Positions 5,445-10,792 of a DNA stretch of 10,792 nt are shown here, one piece after another (positions within the stretch are counted from its first letter, which is position 1; each line of letters opens with the position of its first letter). Where the stretch lies: the NCBI GenBank assembly GCA_041743835.1, contig JBGTLW010000136.1, positions 1 to 10,792 of the forward strand. The letters run 5' to 3'. This stretch comes from JBGTLW01 sp041743835 (lineage in GTDB: Bacteria > Planctomycetota > Phycisphaerae > Phycisphaerales > Phycisphaeraceae). A program made the translations under genes and the position numbers. Below the pieces are notes generated by a model that was given only the letters and a program-made list of their open reading frames with translations, had not been told where the DNA came from and did not search any database.

Positions 5445-6698
5445 TTAGGGGCGAGGGGCTGAGACAAGATTCCGCTGCCGCTGGGCCTTGTCCATCTGCT
5501 GGGCGGTGGGGCTTTGGCCGGTCGCCATCATGTCGATGAAGCAGTCGAACAGGTACCTCGCGTCGTGGGGGCCGGGGCTGGCTTCGGGGTGGTACTGGAT
5601 GGCGAAGATCGGCATGGTGCCGTGCCGGAATCCCGCTAAGGTATTGTCATTCAGGTTGATATGCGTGGGCTCGGCTCCAGCGGCGACGACCGATTCGGTG
5701 TCCACCGCGAAGCCGTGGTTCTGGCTGGTGATCTCAATCTTGCCCGTGCCCAGGTTCTGGATGGGATGGTTCGCGCCACGATGGCCAAACGGGAGCTTGT
5801 AAGTCTTGGCGCCCAGCGCCAGGCACAGAAGTTGGTGCCCAAGGCAGATGCCGAAGATTGGGAGCTTGCCCAGCATCTGCCGCAGGTTGGCGACGGTCTG
5901 CTCGACCGCTGCGGGGTCGCCCGGGCCGTTGGACACGAACAGGCCATCGGGCTGGTGCGCGAGGATAGCCTGGGGTGTGGCATCCCACGGCAGCACGGTC
6001 ACATCGCAGCCCTGGTCAGCCAGATTCCGCAAGATGTTGAGCTTGGCGCCGCAGTCGAGCGCGACCACGTGGTATCGCTTGCCTTCCCGCTCGATTTCGC
6101 CGTGGATCGGCCGCCAATCGCCCAAATCGTGGTCCCACTTCATCGCCTGCGTTCGGCTGACCCGCTGCGCCAGGTTGATCCCGTTAAGACCCGCAGCCGC
6201 CTTCGCCTGCTGCACAAGGTCCGCATCCGTTTTGCCCGGATCGGTACACAGCACGCCCTTGAGTGCCCCCTGCGTGCGGAGCTTTCGGGTCAAGGCCCGG
6301 GTGTCGATCCCCGCGATCCCGGTCACGCCGCAATCCGCCAGCCAGTCTTCGAGCTTCTGCGTGGAGCGGAAGTTGCTCTGACGGTTGGCCAGTTCTTTAA
6401 CGACAAAGCCCTGGACCCATGGCCGGGCGGATTCCAGGTCGTCATCATTGACGCCATAGTTCCCGATCAGCGGGTAGGTCATGGTGACGATTTGGCCGGC
6501 GTAGGAGGGGTCCGTGAGGATCTCCTGATAGCCAGACATTGAGGTGTTGAAACAGACCTCGCCATCGATGCACTTGGGCGACGTGTCGCCGAAGGCCTGG
6601 CCGGTGAAGACCGTGCCGTCTTCGAGCGCAAGTCGTGCGGTGGTTGCGGCCTGATCGGGTTGTGCGGGGCTTGCAGTGCTTCCGGTGTGATCGCTCAT
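5445..6698 (-). CDS. carA: Carbamoyl-phosphate synthase, small (glutamine amidotransferase) subunit
   Basis: Hydrolyses glutamine and passes ammonia to the CarB subunit, which makes carbamoyl phosphate for arginine and pyrimidine synthesis. The 417-residue product has the CarA N-terminal domain (LALEDGTVFTGQAFG, GEVCFNTSMSGYQEILTDPSY, GNYGVNDDD, AGIDTRALTRKLR). It then has a class I amidotransferase domain: VSNGPGDP (255-262), the nucleophile C285 in FGICLGHQLL, TSQNHGFAVD, and the catalytic pair H370/E372 in QYHPEASPGP. It is about 35 residues longer than the E. coli protein, through a polar N-terminal leader of roughly 20 residues and a C-terminal tail. No Shine-Dalgarno is evident before ATG 6696-6698; a weak minus-strand TAGACT box ends nine bases before it. 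carB is not adjacent, which is common outside enterobacteria. It diverges from the methyltransferase gene across about 100 bases. Confidence 0.96.
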   Translation of the reverse strand: MSDHTGSTASPAQPDQAATTARLALEDGTVFTGQAFGDTSPKCIDGEVCFNTSMSGYQEILTDPSYAGQIVTMTYPLIGNYGVNDDDLESARPWVQGFVVKELANRQSNFRSTQKLEDWLADCGVTGIAGIDTRALTRKLRTQGALKGVLCTDPGKTDADLVQQAKAAAGLNGINLAQRVSRTQAMKWDHDLGDWRPIHGEIEREGKRYHVVALDCGAKLNILRNLADQGCDVTVLPWDATPQAILAHQPDGLFVSNGPGDPAAVEQTVANLRQMLGKLPIFGICLGHQLLCLALGAKTYKLPFGHRGANHPIQNLGTGKIEITSQNHGFAVDTESVVAAGAEPTHINLNDNTLAGFRHGTMPIFAIQYHPEASPGPHDARYLFDCFIDMMATGQSPTAQQMDKAQRQRNLVSAPRP

Positions 6699-6788
6699 GG
6701 GTGGCTTAGTCTATCGCTCTTGGCGCGGGCGTCCACACGCGCTGCGTGAAAATGCCAGGTTAAGCCCTTTGCGCCTCTTCAGCCAATC

Positions 6789-6794
6789 TATGAT
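6789..6794 (+). promoter_or_regulatory. -10-like box immediately before the methyltransferase start
   Basis: TATGAT ends six bases before ATG 6801, so transcription would begin at or next to the start codon and give a leaderless or nearly leaderless mRNA. TTGCGC lies 14 bases upstream, which is too close for a good -35. No ribosome site is seen, which fits leaderless translation. Confidence 0.3.
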
Positions 6795-6800
6795 GCACCC

Positions 6801-7424
6801 ATGCAACCGACGCACGACGCCTACCTCGAACCCTACCGCGAAGCCCAACGGGCCCATGGCCACAGCTTCGATGTCACGCTGTGGGGCAGCCCGCACACCC
6901 AACGCAAACGCTTCGAGGTCTTCACCGAAATGGTCTTCCTGCCGGGCAAACGCATCCTGGATGCGGGCTGCTCTCGGGGCGATTTTGCCGCGTACCTGCT
7001 GGAGCGTGGGGTGATGTATGAGCATTTCGTCGGCGTCGATGGTCTGCCGGAGGTTGTGGCCTATGCCAACGGCAGGAAACTCGAGCGAGCCGACTTCCAC
7101 GCGGGGGACTTCGTGCGGGATACAGCCCTGCTCCGGCTGGGCGACCCGCAGGTCGTCGCGATCTCCGGCACGCTCAACACCATGGATGTCAACACCGTGC
7201 TCAAGCTCCTGGACCACGCGTGGGACGCCGCTGGGCAGAGCCTGGTGTTCAACTTCCTGTCCGATACCTGTGGCGACACCGCTCCGCCACAGGAATACCC
7301 CGCTCACCGCCTCCCGACGCTGGTCCTGCTGGACTGGGCGTTCGACCAGGCATGGGATGTGCGGTTCCGCCAGGACTACATGCCCGGCGGTCACGACGCG
7401 ACCATCGCTATGACCAAGCACTGA
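6801..7424 (+). CDS. Class I SAM-dependent methyltransferase, substrate unknown
   Basis: A Rossmann-fold methyltransferase of 207 residues. Motif I is ILDAGCSRGDFAAYL (52-66), which binds the methionine part of S-adenosylmethionine. FVGVDGLPEVVAYA (76-89) supplies the acidic residue (D80) for the ribose hydroxyls. VVAISGTLNTMD (118-129) corresponds to the motif IV/post-II strand. A C-terminal strand pair (VRFRQDYMPGGHDATIAMTK) closes the sheet. The substrate cannot be read from the sequence, and the N-terminal 45 residues, rich in charged and aromatic residues, probably form the substrate cap. The start is ATG 6801, with a TATGAT box six bases upstream and no ribosome site. It converges on the ketosynthase gene with 15 bases between stops. 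A functional link to that gene is possible but not shown. Confidence 0.85.
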   Translation: MQPTHDAYLEPYREAQRAHGHSFDVTLWGSPHTQRKRFEVFTEMVFLPGKRILDAGCSRGDFAAYLLERGVMYEHFVGVDGLPEVVAYANGRKLERADFHAGDFVRDTALLRLGDPQVVAISGTLNTMDVNTVLKLLDHAWDAAGQSLVFNFLSDTCGDTAPPQEYPAHRLPTLVLLDWAFDQAWDVRFRQDYMPGGHDATIAMTKH

Positions 7425-7442
7425 GTTGCGGATAGAAACTCA
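7422..7442. other. Small inverted repeat spanning both convergent stop codons
   Basis: TGAGTT (7422-7427) and AACTCA (7437-7442) are complementary, and each arm contains one of the two TGA stops. No T-run follows on either side, so it is at best a weak bidirectional terminator. The two genes have no room for anything else between them. Confidence 0.3.
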
Positions 7443-8843
7443 CGGCACCCGCTTGAGCAATGCCCCCGCCGTGTGCCCACCAAAGCCCGCAGCGAAGACA
7501 GCGTGAGTCGAATCCGCACGCAAGGCTGCCGCTTTGGAGGACAAGTTGTGTGTTGTCACAGGGGAAATATCTGTTTCAACAGCGATTGGCTCGTGCAGCC
7601 ACGGCATGGGTAGTGTCTGGCTGGTGCGGGCGCAGAGGTGGGCAAGAACCACAGACACCAACCCTGAAGCGCCCAGCGTATGGCCAAGCGCGCCTTTTGC
7701 TGTAAAAACATGCGTCTTTGCATGGTCTTGCTTGCCCGAGGATGGTGAGTGGATGTCCGTGAGTAGTGCGTGATAGGCTCGCAGCTCGGCCGGGTCGTGA
7801 TCGGTTGTGCCGGGGGCGTGGGCATGGATCGCATCGGGTGTTCCGTGTTGAAACAACTGTTTTGCGATGTGACGCAGTGCCTGCATCTGCGGGTCGGGGC
7901 GGATCAGGTCGTAGGGGTCGTTGGCGGTCGCGGTATCGACAAGCTCCACCGAGCCTGCTGGCACCGGCTCACCGGCCTCCACGCGACGCAGCACCACCGC
8001 GGCCCCCGCCTCGGCCAGCACGAAGCCCCCTCGCCGATCGTCGAATGGAAATTGCCTGTAAGTCTCACGCCCCAGAGGAGCCAGCACGCCCAGTCGCCGG
8101 TAGCTGTGGATGAACAACGGCGTCAGGCTGGCCTCGGCTGTCAGTACCAGGCAGCAGGGTGACGGCCGGGATCCTTGCGTGGCGTTGCAGAGGAAATGCC
8201 TCGCGCGATCCAGGGCCACGAGCGACGATGCGCAAGCTGCAACGACATGGCTGCGCAGCTCCAGCCCCGTGCGGCGCATCAGGTGATAGTTCAAATACGC
8301 ATAAGCCCCCACCCCCGGAAGTACCCCCACCCCCGGAAGTACCCCCGCCCCCGGAAGTAGCCCCGCCACCGGAAATGCTGCGCTCACACACGGGCGAGGT
8401 GCGGCCCGGTCTGTGGAGGCTGCTGGCGTCGTGCGTGACATACCCGCAGTCTGCCATCCGCCTTTGGCGATCGATTGATCCATCGCGCACACCGCCCCTT
8501 TGCTGGTGCCGATGAACGTGGGCAGACCTTTGAGTGCCACGCCCGCTTCCTCGGCCGCCTCGCGGGCGGCCCGCTCCGCCAATTCCACGGCCGGGTCCGT
8601 CGCGGTCTGTTGCGCCCAAGCCACGGTGCCAAGCGCCCGGACTAGTTCCACACCCGCGATGTCCGGGGCAAGAAACCGGGCCCGGTCGGTCAGCACCCGG
8701 CCCGCCCGGACCGCGCGGAACGTCGCCCAAGCACTCTCGCCCAGCGGGGTGACCAGCCCCACCCCAGCGATCACGATGCGTGGCCCGGCCTCGGCAGAGC
8801 GGGCGGGGGCAGCGTCTTTGGGCAGGTGGGGCGGGTTGGGCAC
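7440..8843 (-). CDS. Beta-ketoacyl synthase (KAS/FabF-like) with an internal repeat insertion
   Basis: A condensing enzyme of the thiolase fold, expected to extend acyl chains by decarboxylative condensation with malonyl-ACP in fatty acid, polyketide or related lipid synthesis. From the GTG start at 8841-8843 the product has 467 residues: the N-terminal strand RIVIAGVGLVTPLGESAW (22-39), FIGTSKGAV, the active-site cysteine C204 in VVAACASSL, TEASLTPLF-like AEASLTPLF, FPFDDRRGGFVLAEAGAAVVL, the first histidine H342 in HAHAPGTTDHDPAE, then K383 and H388 in AKGALGHTLGASG. The Cys-His-His set is kept, although HAPGT departs from the usual HGTGT. An 18-bp minisatellite inserts LPGVGV-type repeats about 25 residues before the cysteine. 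No ATG is available; the frame stays open to a TTG at 9026, but that part is proline-rich and lies partly under the divergent leader, so the true start is unsure. No acyl carrier protein or reductase gene adjoins it. Confidence 0.82.
   Translation of the reverse strand: MPNPPHLPKDAAPARSAEAGPRIVIAGVGLVTPLGESAWATFRAVRAGRVLTDRARFLAPDIAGVELVRALGTVAWAQQTATDPAVELAERAAREAAEEAGVALKGLPTFIGTSKGAVCAMDQSIAKGGWQTAGMSRTTPAASTDRAAPRPCVSAAFPVAGLLPGAGVLPGVGVLPGVGAYAYLNYHLMRRTGLELRSHVVAACASSLVALDRARHFLCNATQGSRPSPCCLVLTAEASLTPLFIHSYRRLGVLAPLGRETYRQFPFDDRRGGFVLAEAGAAVVLRRVEAGEPVPAGSVELVDTATANDPYDLIRPDPQMQALRHIAKQLFQHGTPDAIHAHAPGTTDHDPAELRAYHALLTDIHSPSSGKQDHAKTHVFTAKGALGHTLGASGLVSVVLAHLCARTSQTLPMPWLHEPIAVETDISPVTTHNLSSKAAALRADSTHAVFAAGFGGHTAGALLKRVP
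8305..8376 (-). repeat. In-frame 18-bp minisatellite inside the ketosynthase gene
   Basis: Four 18-bp units occupy 8305-8322, 8323-8340, 8341-8358 and 8359-8376. The first two differ only at the first base, the third at one more, and the last is degenerate. Because the unit is a multiple of three, the frame is kept and the gene encodes LPGAGV-LPGVGV-LPGVGA, an elastin-like hexapeptide, at residues about 160-180 from the GTG start. The number of units could vary between strains by replication slippage. Confidence 0.85.
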
Positions 8844-9013
8844 AGGGCGGGGTGGGTGGGGGTTTACGGGTTCGGCGAGCCATGCTGGGGCGGGCGATGG
8901 TGGGGGCTGGGTGTAAAGCCATATTTTTGCGGGGATTGTGGCGTAGCGGGTCTGGCTGGGGGTATGAGGTTGGCGGCCGTCGCTTTGCGTTAGGTTTGTG
9001 TGGAATCTCGCAC

Positions 9014-9019
9014 TATAAT
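9014..9019 (+). promoter_or_regulatory. -10 box of the ferredoxin oxidoreductase gene
   Basis: A perfect TATAAT on the plus strand, 166 bases before the chosen start codon. No convincing -35 box is present at 16-18 bases (TAGGTT at 8991-8996 is the best). Initiation would fall near 9026, just ahead of the folded leader. Confidence 0.4.
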
Positions 9020-9040
9020 GTGCCAACCGCTGGGATTGTC

Positions 9041-9126
9041 TCCCGGAGGGTATCGGTTTGCACTTACCGGCGCACAGGGTCGCCTAACTAACTCCGGGAT
9101 GACAGGCTGAGCGGTGTTGGCACCGC
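9041..9126 (+). ncRNA. Structured 5' leader, riboswitch-like three-way junction plus hairpin
   Basis: P1 pairs TCCCGGAG (9041-9048) with CTCCGGGA (9092-9099), eight perfect pairs. Directly stacked inside are P2, GGTA/TACC (9049-9052 with 9065-9068, 12-base loop), and P3, GGCG/CGCC (9069-9072 with 9081-9084, loop CACAGGGT), with no unpaired base between P1, P2 and P3. TAACTAA joins P3 back to P1. A separate hairpin follows, GCGGTG-TTGG-CACCGC (9111-9126). I cannot match it to a riboswitch class from memory; the conserved TPP, SAM, cobalamin and c-di-GMP core sequences are not there. The position, between TATAAT and the start of an enzyme gene, is right for a cis-acting RNA. A short hairpin CCCG/CGGG (9158-9173) lies next to the start codon. 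Confidence 0.4.
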
Positions 9127-9184
9127 CACGAAGGGTTGACTCCCATCGCCTGCCCATCCCGAGATGATACGGGTTAAATTGTCG

Positions 9185-10792
9185 ATGAAGATCGACCCAC
9201 GATTCATTCAAGACCACGGTCCAGCCATCTTCACCGGCAATGAGTTGCTGGTGAAGGGGGCGTTGGAGACCGAGGGCGGGGTGCATCTGCTGACCGGATA
9301 CCCCGGTTCGCCGATCGCGCCATTCTTTGACACCTGCGAAGACATCGCGCCACTACTGGACCAGCATGGCGTGGTGGCAAAGATGGCCAACAACGAAGCG
9401 TTGTCCGTCGCGATGGTCAATGGCGCCCAGATGGCGCAGTGCCGGGCCATCACCGCGATGAAGTCCGTCGGCCTCCACGTCGCATCCGACGCGCTGGCGC
9501 TGGGGGTGCTCGGTGGAACCAACGGGGACAGCGGCGGCCTCATCATCGTCGGCGATGACCCGTGGTCGGATTCGACGCAGGTCCCCGCGGATTCACGCTT
9601 CCTGGCTGAGCATTGCCGCCTGCCCATCGTGGAACCCAGCAGCCCGCAGGAGGTGAAGGACTGGGTCAACCTTTCATTCAAGCTCGGCCGGGCGGGGCGC
9701 ATCTACATCGGCTACCTGGTGACCGTCTCGATGGCGGACGGCGGGGGGACCGTCGATTGCAAGCCCAACCATTGGCCGGTCGTCAACGAGAAGCAGAAGC
9801 TTGCTCTGTCCTACGTACGCGACATCGAGCCGAACCTGGAGGAGAAGGTGCTTCTCCCGCCGCGCACGTGGCGGCGTGAGCTTCAGATCGACGACCAATT
9901 GGCGATCCTCAAGGGTGAGGCCCGCAAGCTCGGATTCAACCGCATCCTGCACAAGCCGGTGAAGGATGAGGTCGTGCCCATGGGCTTCATCGCCGCGGGC
10001 ACGGGTTACAGCTACCTCAACCACGCGCTGCACGAGATGGGTCTAGTCGGCAAGCTGCCGATCCTGAAGCTGGGCATGACCTACCCGTTGGATGAGAAGA
10101 TCGTCATCGAGTTCGCGCGCCAGTGCGAGCAACTGGTGGTGATCGAAGAGCGGCGGGGCTTCGTGGAGCGTCAGGTTGTTGAGATCCTCAACCCCCTGCG
10201 CCAGTCGGGCGAGTTGCAGACACAGGTCTATGGCAAGCAGTTCCCCAAGCCGCACCCCGGCATCCCCGCGACGCGCGGGCTCAACCCCTCCATCCTCATC
10301 GAACGCCTCACGCCCCTGATCCAGAGCCACCCGACGCTCCCGATTGAGCTGACCAACGGCCGACTCACCGCCAAGCTTAACAGCCTTCAGGCGACGGCGG
10401 ATTACGAAGTCGATCTGCCGCTGCGTACCCCCAGCTTCTGCCCCGGCTGCCCGCACCGCGACTCCTCTTCCGCGTTGCTCGAACTCCGCAGGGACATGCT
10501 CGATGCGGACTACATGCACCGCCATCACAACCGCGAGCCGGTGGACCTGGTGTCTCACGGCGACACGGGTTGCTACACGATGCTGATGTTCGAGCCGAAC
10601 AAGCCGCTGATGCACAACTACAGCGGCATGGGCCTGGGCGGGGCGACCGGGGCGGGCATCGACCCGTTCATCAGCAACAAGCAACTGGTCTTCATGGGGG
10701 ACGGCACGTTCTTCCACTCCGGGCAGACCGCGATCGGTCAATCCATCTACAACGGCCAGGACATCACCTACATCATCCTGGAAAACAAGACC
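9185..10792 (+). CDS. 2-oxoacid (indolepyruvate-type) ferredoxin oxidoreductase, TPP-binding alpha part; incomplete at window end
   Basis: Oxidatively decarboxylates a 2-oxoacid to an acyl-CoA with ferredoxin as electron acceptor; the IorA type is known for aryl pyruvates from aromatic amino acids. The frame is open for 536 codons to the window end. The N-terminal domain (FTGNELLVKGALETEGGVHL, TGYPGSP) matches the pyrimidine-binding domain, with E71 in NNEAL as the likely TPP-activating glutamate. GDDPWSDSTQVPADSR (123-138) and a domain II/III-like part (FIAAGTGYSY) follow. The second TPP domain has CPGCPHR (419-425), HGDTGCYT (458-465), GMGLGGATGAG and GDG (505-507) with N534 for Mg-diphosphate binding. 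CPGCPHR separates this group from pyruvate oxidoreductases. Start at ATG 9185; an in-frame ATG at 9164 is possible, and neither has a ribosome site. The ferredoxin domains and gamma (IorB) part, fused or separate, would lie to the right. Substrate range cannot be read from sequence alone. Confidence 0.88.
   Translation, partial: MKIDPRFIQDHGPAIFTGNELLVKGALETEGGVHLLTGYPGSPIAPFFDTCEDIAPLLDQHGVVAKMANNEALSVAMVNGAQMAQCRAITAMKSVGLHVASDALALGVLGGTNGDSGGLIIVGDDPWSDSTQVPADSRFLAEHCRLPIVEPSSPQEVKDWVNLSFKLGRAGRIYIGYLVTVSMADGGGTVDCKPNHWPVVNEKQKLALSYVRDIEPNLEEKVLLPPRTWRRELQIDDQLAILKGEARKLGFNRILHKPVKDEVVPMGFIAAGTGYSYLNHALHEMGLVGKLPILKLGMTYPLDEKIVIEFARQCEQLVVIEERRGFVERQVVEILNPLRQSGELQTQVYGKQFPKPHPGIPATRGLNPSILIERLTPLIQSHPTLPIELTNGRLTAKLNSLQATADYEVDLPLRTPSFCPGCPHRDSSSALLELRRDMLDADYMHRHHNREPVDLVSHGDTGCYTMLMFEPNKPLMHNYSGMGLGGATGAGIDPFISNKQLVFMGDGTFFHSGQTAIGQSIYNGQDITYIILENKT

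Noticed and set aside
5661..6542. Plus-strand ORF of 293 codons opposite carA
   Set aside because: CarA motifs on the other strand are unambiguous, and the antisense product has no family features.
6723..6742. GCGCG/CGCGC inverted repeat in the carA-methyltransferase gap
   Set aside because: Five-base arms in a GC-rich gap are expected by chance, and the site does not line up with either promoter-like box.
8065..8922. Minus-strand ORF in another frame of the ketosynthase gene, encoding GGGGTS repeats
   Set aside because: The GGGGTS linker-like repeat is just the second frame of the 18-bp minisatellite; the ketosynthase motifs run through the other frame on both sides.
8989..9088. GTTAGGT (8989-8995) and GCCTAAC (9082-9088), resembling integron attC core sites
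   Set aside because: In attC the RYYYAAC box comes first and GTTRRRY last; here the order is reversed on both strands, and no cassette structure follows.
9041..9126. tRNA or a known TPP or c-di-GMP riboswitch in the leader of the ferredoxin oxidoreductase gene
   Set aside because: The enclosed element has only two arms and no T-loop, so it is not a tRNA. The TPP core is missing, and the single GCACAGGG match to the c-di-GMP class is not backed by the rest of that motif.

Overview
The window reads as a GC-rich bacterial chromosome segment, most probably a planctomycete of the Phycisphaerae type. The pointers are two PEP-CTERM proteins with a short C-terminal tail ending in RGRxKA, weak or absent Shine-Dalgarno sites on several housekeeping genes, and a large indolepyruvate:ferredoxin oxidoreductase-like protein with a planctomycete-like N-terminus. 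The taxon is inferred from protein style only; no rRNA gene is present.

Layout. Bases 1-132 are the 3' end of an IS30-family transposase whose element continues to the left. Bases 133-1014 are visibly more A+T-rich than the rest and hold three small minus-strand ORFs of unknown function, so this looks like acquired or decaying DNA lodged between the IS and speA. From there to 6698 everything is on the minus strand: speA (arginine decarboxylase, 1015-2964), two tandem paralogous PEP-CTERM genes (3368-4114 and 4500-5243), and carA (carbamoyl-phosphate synthase small subunit, 5445-6698). Divergent from carA is a class I SAM methyltransferase (6801-7424, plus). It converges on a beta-ketoacyl synthase gene (7440 to about 8843, minus). 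Divergent from that is a 2-oxoacid:ferredoxin oxidoreductase of the IorA type (9185 to the window end, plus, incomplete).

The two PEP-CTERM genes are the most coherent unit. Each has a promoter-like site with a shared GCTTTAC element at the -35 position, a leader of about 100 nt, GGAGG five bases before ATG, a signal peptide, a related beta-rich body, a VPEP anchor, and an identical 47-bp terminator. They look like a duplicated gene cassette for exported, surface-sorted proteins. The exosortase is not in the window. The housekeeping genes (polyamine, pyrimidine/arginine, fatty acid or polyketide, 2-oxoacid oxidation) show no obvious common pathway.

I see no defence system, CRISPR array, tRNA or rRNA. 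The items most worth a second look are a compact three-way-junction RNA fold in the leader of the IorA-like gene (9041-9126), an in-frame 18-bp minisatellite inside the ketosynthase gene just before its active-site cysteine, a related 11-bp repeat upstream of a PEP-CTERM promoter, and the duplicated terminator.
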